NCBI RefSeq assembly: GCF_003284925.1
Contig: NZ_QMEX01000006.1
Span: forward strand, 31,196-95,195
Source of the DNA: Mycolicibacter senuensis
Lineage (GTDB): Bacteria; Actinomycetota; Actinomycetes; Mycobacteriales; Mycobacteriaceae
Direction of reading: 5' to 3'
Length of the DNA: 64,000 nucleotides
The translations under genes were made by a program, and so were the position numbers. Under the pieces are notes generated by a model. The model was not told where the DNA came from and did no database searches. It saw only the letters and a list, made by a program, of their open reading frames with translations. Numbering within the stretch: position 1 is the first letter of the stretch; each line of letters starts with the position of its first letter. This document shows positions 35,771 to 44,508 of this stretch, one piece after another.

Positions 35771-36382
35771 ATGGCACGCCGACGTGGCTGGGGCGGTAAC
35801 CCGCCCCACAGCGACGAGGAAGCGAGCCAGCGGATCATCGCCGCGGCCGTCGACCTGGTCGCCGAGACGGGTGCGGCGGTGTCGCTGGCCGATGTCGCCG
35901 GCTCGCTGGGCGTCATCCGGCAGACCGTGTATCGCTACTTCCCCACCGCCGACGCCCTGATGCGCGCCGTGGCGATCGCCTCGGTCGACGACTTCCTCGA
36001 CCGACTCACCGACCACGTCCGGGGCATCCATGACCCCGCCGACGCGCTCACCGAAGGCACGCTCTACACCCTCGATGCGGTGGCCCGCTCTCCGCACCTG
36101 GGCGCGATGCTGTCGTCGACCTCCCCGCTCAACCGGGAAATGACGTCCGAGGAGTCCCTGACGTTGGGAATGCGCATGGTCGACCGGTTCGACGTCGATT
36201 GGGTGCAACATGGCTACGACGCAGCGAGCCAGCGCGAATTGGTCGAGTTCACCCTGCGCGTGATGTTGTCGTTCATCGTGGCCCCCAACGACCCCGACCG
36301 CTCCCCCGATGAGCTGCGCCGGTTCCTGCGCCGCTGGCTGGGCGAAGCGGTCGCCGCCCAGCGCAGCTCGCCCCGCCGGTAA
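35771..36382 (+). CDS. TetR-family regulator
   Basis: A 203-aa protein with the HTH QRIIAAAVDLVAETGAAVSLADVAGSLGVIRQTVYRYFPTADALMRAVA and a helical ligand domain (TSPLNREMTSEESLTLGMRMVDRFD). It is divergent from the metal-dependent hydrolase/membrane protein pair and probably represses it. The ATG at 35771 is chosen over an ATG 12 codons earlier because the latter lies inside the operator-like region. Confidence 0.87.
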   Translation: MARRRGWGGNPPHSDEEASQRIIAAAVDLVAETGAAVSLADVAGSLGVIRQTVYRYFPTADALMRAVAIASVDDFLDRLTDHVRGIHDPADALTEGTLYTLDAVARSPHLGAMLSSTSPLNREMTSEESLTLGMRMVDRFDVDWVQHGYDAASQRELVEFTLRVMLSFIVAPNDPDRSPDELRRFLRRWLGEAVAAQRSSPRR

Positions 36383-36422
36383 CACGGATCGCATATCGCC
36401 GCGCACCGATTCGGCTGAATTG

Positions 36423-36438
36423 ATACCCCAGGGGGTAT
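36423..36438. promoter_or_regulatory. CsoR-like metal-repressor dyad upstream of mmpS-mmpL
   Basis: ATACCCC and GGGGTAT are perfect 7-base arms around AG. This is the type of GC-rich dyad bound by CsoR/RcnR-family copper or persulfide repressors (TACCC...GGGTA). It directly overlaps a -10-like TATTAT (36436-36441) and ends 38 bases before mmpS. Confidence 0.5.
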
Positions 36439-36476
36439 TATGGGGAACGTCGGTCGCGTAGAGGGAGGTAGCGGAG

Positions 36477-36917
36477 ATGGCCAGCATGTTCACAATCGCA
36501 AAGCGGGCCTGGGTGCCACTGGTCGTCACCGTGGCCGCGGTCGCCGGAACCGTGGCAGTGGTCAACCTGCGCGGCGCGTTCGGATCCGACGAGATCTTCC
36601 ACTGGGACGGCAGCGGCTCGGCGCCTATCGCCTCTATCAACGAAAAGCGGGTCGTATACGAGGTGTTCGGCCCCGACGGCGCCGCGGGCGGGGTCAGCTA
36701 CCTCAACGAGGAGATGCGGCCCGTGCAGGCGACGTTCGCAGGACTGCCGTGGAGCTACACCATCACCACGACGAATCCTGCCGTGATCGGCACCCTGGTG
36801 GCACAAGGTGACAGTGACGAGATCGGTTGCCGCATAACCGTCAACGGCGCCGTCAAAGACGAACACGTCGCCACCGGGCACCACGCCCAGGTCTTCTGTC
36901 TGGTGAAGGCCGCATGA
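36477..36917 (+). CDS. mmpS: MmpS-family membrane protein
   Basis: A 146-aa MmpS protein with one N-terminal membrane helix (RAWVPLVVTVAAVAGTVAVVNLR) and an extracytoplasmic beta domain (KRVVYEVFGPDG..., YLNEEMRPVQATFAGLPWSYTITTT, and a C-terminal QVFCLVKAA). MmpS proteins assist MmpL transporters in exporting lipids or siderophores. Its stop overlaps the mmpL start (ATGA). The start ATG 36477 has GGGAGG upstream; ATG 36486 is an alternative. Confidence 0.9.
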   Translation: MASMFTIAKRAWVPLVVTVAAVAGTVAVVNLRGAFGSDEIFHWDGSGSAPIASINEKRVVYEVFGPDGAAGGVSYLNEEMRPVQATFAGLPWSYTITTTNPAVIGTLVAQGDSDEIGCRITVNGAVKDEHVATGHHAQVFCLVKAA

Positions 36918-39769
36918 GCGCCCACGGTGACGCCCGCCCGGCCTACATGCGTTGGGTGCGCCGGCTGGCCTGGCCGCTGATCATATTCTGGCTGCTGGTG
37001 ACCGTCGGTCTCAACGTGCTGGTGCCGCCGATCGAATCGGTCGCGCGCGAGCACGCGGTGACGATGTCCCCGCAAGACGCGCCGTCGCTGATCGCCGCGA
37101 AGCGCATCGGCGCGAAGTTCGAGGAGTTCGACTCCGACTCGATGATCATGCTGGTGCTCGAAGGCGAGACCGAACTCGGACCGGACGCCCACCGTTACTA
37201 CGACACGCTGATCGAGAAGCTGTCCGCCGACCCCGAGCACATCCAGCACATCGCGGACCTTTGGGGCGACCCGATCACCGCGGCGGGCGTGCAGAGCAGC
37301 GACGGGAAGGCCGCCTACACCCAGATCCACACCGCCGGCGACCAGGGCAGCACCCTGGGCAACGAGTCGGTCGACGCGGTCCGCAAGATCGTCGCCTCGG
37401 TGCCCGCCCCGGACGGGGTCAAGGCCTACGTCACCGGACAGGCGGCGCTCACCACGGACATGACCGAGGCAGCCGACCACAGCATGCTCAAGATGATGGG
37501 CGTGACCGGTGTGGTCATCATCATCATGTTGGCGCTGGTCTATCGGTCCTTCTCCACCGTGGCTCTGGCACTGGTGATGGTCGGCTTCGAGATGGGCACC
37601 GCCCGTGGGCTGGTCGCGTTGCTCGGCAACGCCGGCCTGCTCGGCTTCTCGACGTTCGTGGTCGCCATGCTGTCGTCCCTGGCGATCGCGGCCGGCACCG
37701 ACTACGCGATCTTCCTGCTCGGCCGTTACCACGAAGCCCGCCGCGCCGGGGAGGACCGCGAAACCGCCTGGTATTCCATGTTCCGCGGCACGTGGCATGT
37801 CATCTTGGGATCCGGGTTGACGATCGCCGGAGCCTCGTTATGCCTGCACTTCGCCCGGCTGTCCTACTTCAAGGCACTCGGCATCCCGTCGGCCGTGGGG
37901 CTGCTGGTGGTGATCGCCGGCGCGCTGACCGTCGCCCCCGCCATCGTTGCGGTCGCCAGCGGGTTCGGCCTGCTGGACCCCAAGCGGGCGGAGAAGCAAC
38001 GCGGGTGGCGGCGCATCGGCACCGCCAACGTCCGCTGGCCCGGTGCGGTGTTCGTCAGCGCACTGTTGGTCACCCTGGCCGGAATGCTCGTCGTGCCCGG
38101 CATGAAGATCAGCTACAACGACCGCTACTACATCCCGTCCGAACTGCCGGCGAACGTCGGCTACGACGCCGCCGAACGGCACTTCAGCGCTGCCCGGATG
38201 AACCCCGATGTGTTGATGGTCGAGGCCGATCATGACCTGCGCAATTCGGCCGACATGATCATCTTGGACCGGATCGCCAAGAACATCTTCCGCACCCGCG
38301 GAGTGGAGCGGGTTCAGAGCATCACCCGACCATTGGGCAGCCCCATCGACCACACCTCGATCCCGTTCCAGGTCAGCATGGGCGCCGTGCCGATCCAGCA
38401 GAATCTGCAGTTCATGGACGACCGACTGGCGGACATGCTCAGGATGAGCGACGACCTGGGTGCCACCGTCGAGTCCATGGAGCGGCTGCGGGATCTGGTC
38501 GCCAGGATGGACTCCACCACCGAGCGGATGACCGCCGACATGGTGACGATCAATGCGACCGTCGATGAGATCCGAGACCACATCGCCGATTTCGACGACG
38601 TCGCGCGTCCGGTCCGCAACTACTTCTACTGGGAGCAAAACTGTTTCAACATCCCGGTCTGTCATGCAGTCCGGTCGGTGTTCGACGCCTACGACGGGAT
38701 GGACAAGTTCAGCGAGAACATGGCACCGCTGCTGGCCGACATGGCCGACATGAACGCGGTCATGCCACAGATGGTCGGGCAGTTCGAGCCGATGATCGCG
38801 GTGGCGAAATCCATGCGGGCCAGCCTGCTCTCGATGCACTCGACCTTCTCCGGACTGCTGACCCAGATGTCGCGGATGACCGACACCGCCACCGAGATGG
38901 GCCGGGCCTTCGACGCCTCCCAGGCCGACGACTACTTCTATCTGCCGCCGGAGGCCTTCGACAATCCGGACTTCCAAAAGGGCCTGCAGCTCTTTTTGTC
39001 GCCGGACGGCACCGCGGCCCGGTTCATCGTCACCTATGACGCGGATCCGGCCACGCCCAAGGGCATCTCTTTCGTCGAGCCGATGCTGGCCGCCGCCCAC
39101 GACGCGGTGAAGGGCACCCCGCTGACCGGCGCCAAGTTCTATCTCACCGGAACCGCGGCGGTCTACAACGACATCCAGTCCGGTTCCACCTACGACATCC
39201 TGATCGTCGGGGTGGCGGCAGTAACGCTGATCTTCATCGTGATGCTGCTGCTGACCCGGGCGCTGGTGGCATCCGCGGTGATCGTCGGCACGGTGCTGTT
39301 GTCACTGAGTGCGGCGTTCGGGCTGTCGGTGCTGGTGTGGCAGCACCTCTTCGGTCTGCCGCTGAACTGGATCGCGCCGGTGTTCGGTGTCATCATCCTG
39401 CTCGCGGTGGGATCGGACTACAACCTGCTGCTGGTCTCCCGCTTCCAGGAGGAGATCGGTGACGGCACCAAGACCGGGATCAAGACCGGGATCATCCGGT
39501 CGATCGGCGGAACCGGATCGGTGGTCACCGCGGCGGGCCTGGTGTTCGCGTTCACGATGATGTCGATGGCGGTCAGCGATCTGTACTCGATCGGCCAGGC
39601 CGGCAGCACGATCGGGATCGGGCTGCTGTTCGACACCCTGATCGTCCGGTCATTCCTGACCCCGTCGATCGCCGCGTTACTCGGCCGCTGGTTCTGGTGG
39701 CCCAGAAGGATTCACAAAGTTCAGTCGGCGGCGACTACCCGGCTGCCGGCGACCGCGGAATCACCGTAG
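36914..39769 (+). CDS. mmpL: MmpL-family RND lipid transporter
   Basis: A 951-aa RND transporter with the MmpL layout: one helix then a large periplasmic loop, five helices, a second large loop with a coiled-coil-like part (about 510-680, many DRL/DLG/ERM heptads), and five more helices. The Asp-Tyr pairs that carry protons are visible: [12 protein letters not shown] near residue 263 and [12 protein letters not shown] near 835. Length and loops match the MmpL4/MmpL5 type. It is coupled to mmpS. Its last 35 bases overlap the convergent PPE gene. The cargo is unknown; a nearby acyl-AMP ligase suggests a lipid. Confidence 0.92.
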   Translation: MSAHGDARPAYMRWVRRLAWPLIIFWLLVTVGLNVLVPPIESVAREHAVTMSPQDAPSLIAAKRIGAKFEEFDSDSMIMLVLEGETELGPDAHRYYDTLIEKLSADPEHIQHIADLWGDPITAAGVQSSDGKAAYTQIHTAGDQGSTLGNESVDAVRKIVASVPAPDGVKAYVTGQAALTTDMTEAADHSMLKMMGVTGVVIIIMLALVYRSFSTVALALVMVGFEMGTARGLVALLGNAGLLGFSTFVVAMLSSLAIAAGTDYAIFLLGRYHEARRAGEDRETAWYSMFRGTWHVILGSGLTIAGASLCLHFARLSYFKALGIPSAVGLLVVIAGALTVAPAIVAVASGFGLLDPKRAEKQRGWRRIGTANVRWPGAVFVSALLVTLAGMLVVPGMKISYNDRYYIPSELPANVGYDAAERHFSAARMNPDVLMVEADHDLRNSADMIILDRIAKNIFRTRGVERVQSITRPLGSPIDHTSIPFQVSMGAVPIQQNLQFMDDRLADMLRMSDDLGATVESMERLRDLVARMDSTTERMTADMVTINATVDEIRDHIADFDDVARPVRNYFYWEQNCFNIPVCHAVRSVFDAYDGMDKFSENMAPLLADMADMNAVMPQMVGQFEPMIAVAKSMRASLLSMHSTFSGLLTQMSRMTDTATEMGRAFDASQADDYFYLPPEAFDNPDFQKGLQLFLSPDGTAARFIVTYDADPATPKGISFVEPMLAAAHDAVKGTPLTGAKFYLTGTAAVYNDIQSGSTYDILIVGVAAVTLIFIVMLLLTRALVASAVIVGTVLLSLSAAFGLSVLVWQHLFGLPLNWIAPVFGVIILLAVGSDYNLLLVSRFQEEIGDGTKTGIKTGIIRSIGGTGSVVTAAGLVFAFTMMSMAVSDLYSIGQAGSTIGIGLLFDTLIVRSFLTPSIAALLGRWFWWPRRIHKVQSAATTRLPATAESP

Positions 39770-40889
39770 GACGAAGGTCGTACTGGGTGGCCGTGGCGCC
39801 GAAACCGCCACGGCCACCCAGGTTCCCCAACGGCACCATCGGAGGAATCGCCGACCCGGGCCCCGCCCCCGCCGGAGCAACAGCGCCGGTAACCGGCAGC
39901 GCCGTGGCCGCCGGAGTGGTGGCCACCCCCATGCCGGTCCAGGCCGGCGGCACCGACAGTGCCCCGATCGAGGCCGCCCGGCCCAGGCCGGCCGTGGCAG
40001 CCTGCCCTCCGGTGAAGCCGGTCAGGGTCACCGAACCGGCGGTACCGGCCGCCGCGGCCGGGGCAGCAGCCAGGCCAGCGGCAGCGCCCTTGGCTCCGCT
40101 GGTCCCGGTCATCAGCATCCGCATCAGCATGCTCATCGGCATCATCGCCATCCGCAACGGCATGGTCAGTGAACTGAGACTGGACAACGATGCCGTCGAG
40201 GCACCCGACGATGTCTCGATCGCCGGCGTTGCCAGGCTCTGTAACGCCGCTGGCGTGGTCGAGATCAGCTGCGGCCCTTGTGCCATCAGGGTCTCGGTAT
40301 CGGTGCCCGCGGTGGCAGCGGCAGCCTGCGCCACCGACGAGGCCTGGCTGGCTTGTCGGGACGGGTCGGTGGTCTGCGGCGGTGAGGTGAACGGCGTGAC
40401 CCGGGTGGCCATCGCCGATGCCCCGGCATAGCCGTACATCGCCGCCGCGTCCTGGGCCCACATCTCCAGGTACTCCGCCTCGGTAGCCGCGATCGCCGCG
40501 GTGTTCTGGCCCAGGATGTTCGTCGCGATCAGCGTTGCCTGCAGGCTGCGGTTCGCCGCGATGAGCTGGGGCGGAACCGTTGCGGCGAAGGCCGTTTCAT
40601 AGGCTCCGACCGCCGCGGACAACTGGGCGGCCGCCTGCTGCGCCTGCGCCCCGGTCGAGCTGAGCCAGGTGATGTAGGGGCTGGCCGCGGCCGCCATGGT
40701 CACCGACGACGCTCCGATCCAGGGGCCGCTGGTCAGACCCGCGATCACCGAACCGTAGGCCGCGGCTGCCGAATTCAGCTCGGCGGCCAGATCCTGCCAG
40801 GCCGTCGCGGAGGCCAGCAGCGAACTGGGTCCGGCTCCGGCATACATTCGCGCCGAATTGATCTCCGGCGGCAAGACTCCGAAATCCAT
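39735..40889 (-). CDS. PPE-family protein, SVP subgroup
   Basis: A 384-aa PPE protein. It starts [20 protein letters not shown] with PPE at residues 7-9, has the WxG turn (GPWIG) near residue 57, and carries the SVP-group motif SVPPAWTG and the C-terminal [12 protein letters not shown]. The middle is Ala/Met-rich. PPE proteins are exported by ESX systems, usually with a PE partner; none is encoded here. It follows the acyl-AMP ligase gene by 17 bases on the same strand, so they form an operon, and its end overlaps mmpL. Confidence 0.93.
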   Translation of the reverse strand: MDFGVLPPEINSARMYAGAGPSSLLASATAWQDLAAELNSAAAAYGSVIAGLTSGPWIGASSVTMAAAASPYITWLSSTGAQAQQAAAQLSAAVGAYETAFAATVPPQLIAANRSLQATLIATNILGQNTAAIAATEAEYLEMWAQDAAAMYGYAGASAMATRVTPFTSPPQTTDPSRQASQASSVAQAAAATAGTDTETLMAQGPQLISTTPAALQSLATPAIETSSGASTASLSSLSSLTMPLRMAMMPMSMLMRMLMTGTSGAKGAAAGLAAAPAAAAGTAGSVTLTGFTGGQAATAGLGRAASIGALSVPPAWTGMGVATTPAATALPVTGAVAPAGAGPGSAIPPMVPLGNLGGRGGFGATATQYDLRPTVIPRSPAAG

Positions 40890-40906
40890 TTAGGAAGGCT
40901 AGCTAG

Positions 40907-42781
40907 CTATTTTTGGTGCCCCACATGTCCCGGCTGTGCGCCCGCTGTGCGGGGCGCGGTGGCGTCGCCGGATGCCCGGCGCTGATCCAGCGCGCCCGAG
41001 AGGTACTGCTCGCGGCATGCCGTACGCCCGAGTTTGCCGCTGGTGGTACGCGGGATGGCCCCGGCCGGCACAAACCGGATGTCTGCGGCGGTCAACCCGT
41101 GTACCCGGGACACCTCGGCGCGGATCGCCGCGACCGCCGGCGCGGGATCCTTCCGGCCGGTACCAGTAGCGCGCTCGGCGACGATCACCAGCCGATCGGC
41201 CTGATCTGCCGGGACGGCGAACGCCACCGCGTACCCGGTGCGCACCATCGGTGAGGCCTGTGCCACCGTCGCCTCGACATCGTGCGCGTAGTGGCTGCGC
41301 CCGTCGATGGTCATCAGGTCCACCGTCCGGCCGGTCACATACAGTTCGCCGTCGAGATAGAACCCCAGATCGCCGGTGCGCAGCCAGGCGCCGTCGATCG
41401 GCGCACGCTCGGCGTGACTGCCGTGTGACAAGCGGCGCTGCAGCAGAGCGCCGAAGACCCGCCGGGTCTCGTCGGGCCGGCCCCAATAGCCGGCAGTCAC
41501 GTTGGCACCATGCAGCCAGATCTCGCCGATACGACCGTCGGGCAGTTCCTGACCGGCATCGGCGTCGACGATCACCGCCCACTGGCTGCGGGCAACCCGG
41601 CCGCACGACACCTGAGCCACCGCATCAGGGGCGCCGGCGGTGACCGGCACCGCACGGCCCGCACCGAGTTGCTCGCGCCCCAGGTGCAGCACACTCGCCT
41701 CGGCGTCGGGGTCGATCGTCGCCACGAACAGCGTGGCCTCGGCGATCCCGTAGGACGGCTTGATCGCGGTGCGCGGCAACCCGTACGGGGCGAATGCCTC
41801 GTTGAACGCCGTGATCGCCGACATACTGACCGGCTCGGATCCGATGATCATCACCACGTTCGACAAGTCGAGGTCGGCGCCCGGCGCGGGCAGGCCGCGC
41901 TGGGCGGTCAGTTCGTAGGCGAAGTTCGGTGCGGCGGTGACCACCCGGCCATGTCGCGATGCGTCGGACAGGGCGTTGATCCAGCGCTGCGGTCGGCGGA
42001 TGAACGCCGTCGGCGACATCAGCGTGGAGTGTCCCCCGTAGACCGCGGGAAAGCCGATCATCGACAGGCCCATGTCATGGTAGAGCGGTAACCAGCTGAG
42101 CCCGTGCGTGTTTCGGTCCAGCATGTCGATGGATAGGATCATCTGCAGCAGGTTGGTTCCCACCGAACGGTGGGTCACCTGCACACCGATCGGCGGCCGG
42201 GTGGCACCCGAGGTGTACTGCAGGTGCGACACGGCGTCGACGTCGATGTCGACCGGCTGGAATGCTGCACCGACCGAGTCCGGGACCTCATCGATGACGA
42301 CTACGTGCGGCTGCAGCCGCTGCGGCAACCTGGCCAGGAAATCCTCGACGATGCGCTGCGCAGCGGATGTGGTCAGCACCGCTGCCGGGGCGGCATCGCG
42401 CAGCGCGGTGTCGAGCCGCTCGGCATGCCCGGGCAACTCCGGGGCGAACAACGGCACCGCTATGGTGCCGCACTTGATCGCCGCATAAAACCCGGCGACA
42501 TAGTCGAGTCCCTGGGGTGCCAAGATCGCCACCCGGTCACCCGGGGCGGTGACCTCCTGCAGTCGGGCTCCGATGGCCCGCAATCGGTCGCCGAGTTGCG
42601 TCCAAGTCAGTTCCACCGCCCGGCCCTCGAATGGACCGGCGTAGTCGAGGTAGCGGAAGGCCACCGCGTCGCCGACGTTGGCGATGTTGCGGTCGATCAG
42701 CGAGATCAAGGTGGCATCCGGCGGCAAGATGATGCCCCCGTCGGCGTCCAGGCACTCCTCGATCTGCACCAGGCCCGTCAT
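40907..42781 (-). CDS. Fatty-acyl-AMP ligase (FadD/FAAL type)
   Basis: A 624-aa adenylating enzyme. The ATP-binding loop is YTSGATRPPIGV at residues 189-200, followed by LSWLPLYHDMGL, and VMIIGSEPVSMSAITAFNEAF...KPSYGIAEATLFVA, which is typical of FAALs that activate long-chain acids as acyl-AMP and pass them to ACP of a PKS or NRPS rather than to CoA. The C-terminal domain has WLRTGDLGFYLDGELYVTGR and ends with the conserved Lys region TTSGKLGR. No PKS is encoded nearby. It is cotranscribed with a PPE gene. Confidence 0.9.
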   Translation of the reverse strand: MTGLVQIEECLDADGGIILPPDATLISLIDRNIANVGDAVAFRYLDYAGPFEGRAVELTWTQLGDRLRAIGARLQEVTAPGDRVAILAPQGLDYVAGFYAAIKCGTIAVPLFAPELPGHAERLDTALRDAAPAAVLTTSAAQRIVEDFLARLPQRLQPHVVVIDEVPDSVGAAFQPVDIDVDAVSHLQYTSGATRPPIGVQVTHRSVGTNLLQMILSIDMLDRNTHGLSWLPLYHDMGLSMIGFPAVYGGHSTLMSPTAFIRRPQRWINALSDASRHGRVVTAAPNFAYELTAQRGLPAPGADLDLSNVVMIIGSEPVSMSAITAFNEAFAPYGLPRTAIKPSYGIAEATLFVATIDPDAEASVLHLGREQLGAGRAVPVTAGAPDAVAQVSCGRVARSQWAVIVDADAGQELPDGRIGEIWLHGANVTAGYWGRPDETRRVFGALLQRRLSHGSHAERAPIDGAWLRTGDLGFYLDGELYVTGRTVDLMTIDGRSHYAHDVEATVAQASPMVRTGYAVAFAVPADQADRLVIVAERATGTGRKDPAPAVAAIRAEVSRVHGLTAADIRFVPAGAIPRTTSGKLGRTACREQYLSGALDQRRASGDATAPRTAGAQPGHVGHQK

Positions 42782-42921
42782 GCCCCGCAGTCTAAGTGGC
42801 CGCGAAACCGCGGCCCGGAAGCATCCGTGGTGCGGCGTGGTTGCAGCTAAACGATGGGTTGCGCAGACGCGGCCTGTCGCTTCCCGCTTTTTCCCCGTTA
42901 CCGCAAAGGACGCCCACCACG

Positions 42922-43797
42922 ATGGAGTTAGGCATACATTTCGTCGATTTTCAGCCCGGTGACCCGGCCCGGCTCGGACCGGTGCTGGCCGGAGCCGCCG
43001 CCGCGGCCGAAGAAGCCGGCGCAGCGATGTTCACCATGCAGGACCACTTCTTTCAGATGGAACAACTCGGCCGCGCCCAGGATCCCTTTCTGGAGTGCTA
43101 CACCGCACTGGCCTTTGTCGCCGGTCAGACCCGCAGCATCCCACTCGGTGTGCTGGTGACCGGGGTCACCTATCGCCACCCCGGCGTACTGGCCAAAACC
43201 GCTGCCACATTGGATGTTTTGTCGGGCGGCCGCCTCATCTTTGGTCTCGGGACCGGCTGGTACGAGCGCGAACACGCGGGTCTCGGTGTGCCGCTTCCGC
43301 CACTGAGCGACCGATTCGAGATGGTGGAAGAGACACTGCAGATCTGCAAGCAGATGTGGAGTGCAAACGACGGACCGTACCGCGGTAAGCACTACCAGCT
43401 GGCCGAGACCATCTGCGAGCCGCGGCCGACAACGCAGCCACCGGTTCTGATCCGCGGTGGCGGCGAGAAGAAGACGCTGCGACTGGCCGCCCGCTATGCC
43501 GACATATGGAACCGCAACGGCACGGTGCTGCGGCCCGACGATCTGAGCCGCAAGATCGATGTGCTGCGACGCCACTGCGATGAAATCGGCCGCGACCCGG
43601 CTGAGATCCGCAAGACCGTCGGACTGTTCGCCGACCCGTTCACCGATCTCAACGACTATCTGCGGACCGTGGACTACTGCGCCGGCTTGGGTTTCGACCT
43701 CGTCCACACCGGACCGCTCCCGGGCAACCCCGACCCGATCGGCTTCGTACGCCGACTCGGCGACGAGTTGGCACCCAGGTTGGCCCAGATCGGCTGA
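42922..43797 (+). CDS. F420-type LLM oxidoreductase (TIGR03560-like)
   Basis: A 291-aa luciferase-like monooxygenase fold protein: MELGIHFVDFQPGD, then AAMFTMQDHFFQ, TLDVLSGGRLIFGLGTGWYEREH, and PVLIRGGGEKKTLRLAARYADIWN. This resembles the TIGR03560 group, predicted to use F420. It starts at ATG 42922, as the domain does. It is divergent from the acyl-AMP ligase gene and converges with a TetR gene 16 bases away. The substrate is unknown. Confidence 0.88.
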   Translation: MELGIHFVDFQPGDPARLGPVLAGAAAAAEEAGAAMFTMQDHFFQMEQLGRAQDPFLECYTALAFVAGQTRSIPLGVLVTGVTYRHPGVLAKTAATLDVLSGGRLIFGLGTGWYEREHAGLGVPLPPLSDRFEMVEETLQICKQMWSANDGPYRGKHYQLAETICEPRPTTQPPVLIRGGGEKKTLRLAARYADIWNRNGTVLRPDDLSRKIDVLRRHCDEIGRDPAEIRKTVGLFADPFTDLNDYLRTVDYCAGLGFDLVHTGPLPGNPDPIGFVRRLGDELAPRLAQIG

Positions 43798-43813
43798 TGC
43801 ACCGGCGGCTCCG

Positions 43814-44482
43814 CTATTCCGCGCTCCCGCCATGCCGGGTATTCACCGCGCAGACAGCAGGCAGGATGAGCGTGTCGATGACGCTCCGGATGAACTTCGC
43901 GTCGACGCTCTGACCGTTGATGGCCCGCATCAGGCCCATTCCCGTCAAGGCGTCGGCGATCAGCGACCAATCCCGATCGTGCGCGAGTTCGCCGCGCGCC
44001 ACCGCCTGTTGCAGGATGGCCGTCACCATGCGCCTGCCCTTGAGGATCATCAAGTCGTCGAGGGCTGCGGTGAGGTGTCGATCATGCATCGCCTCCATCG
44101 CCACCCGCAGGATCAGATCGTTGGGGATCCGCTCACTGTCGTTGCGCGCCACACGGTCGACCAGCGCGTCGAAATCACCGGCGAGGCTGCCGGTATCGGG
44201 GGCATCATCGTCGATGAGGTCGGGCCGCCAGTACACCAGCGCATCGGTGATCAACGCGGCTTTCGACGACCAGCGGCGGTATATCGCGGCCTTGCCCACT
44301 CCGGCTCGGGTCGCGACGTCGTTCATGTTCGTGCCGCCATAACCGTTCTCCGTCAACGCGGCCAGCGCAGCATCGAGAATCGCCGCGTCACGCGAGCGAT
44401 CGAGCCGACCGTCGGTGCGTCGGCGCAGGTTCGATCTCGTGACTGACCTATGGGCCGACCCGGCGACCGACACCTCCATCAC
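43814..44482 (-). CDS. TetR-family regulator in mmpS-mmpL operon
   Basis: A 222-aa protein with the HTH AILDAALAALTENGYGGTNMNDVATRAGVGKAAIYRRWSSKAALITDAL and a C-terminal domain of the TetR_C_16-like type (RVAMEAMHDRHLTAALDDLMILKGRRMV). It lies 26 bases after mmpL on the same strand and so is probably the third gene of the mmpS-mmpL-tetR operon. That arrangement suggests it represses the operon from the promoter before mmpS. Two ATGs, 44482 and 44479, are possible starts. Confidence 0.88.
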   Translation of the reverse strand: MMEVSVAGSAHRSVTRSNLRRRTDGRLDRSRDAAILDAALAALTENGYGGTNMNDVATRAGVGKAAIYRRWSSKAALITDALVYWRPDLIDDDAPDTGSLAGDFDALVDRVARNDSERIPNDLILRVAMEAMHDRHLTAALDDLMILKGRRMVTAILQQAVARGELAHDRDWSLIADALTGMGLMRAINGQSVDAKFIRSVIDTLILPAVCAVNTRHGGSAE

Positions 44483-44508
44483 CAGCTTTCATGATCGGTT
44501 CGCGACAC

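Noticed and set aside
37838..39100. 420-codon minus-strand open frame inside mmpL
   Set aside because: It is a shadow of the plus-strand mmpL gene, which has clear RND motifs in order.
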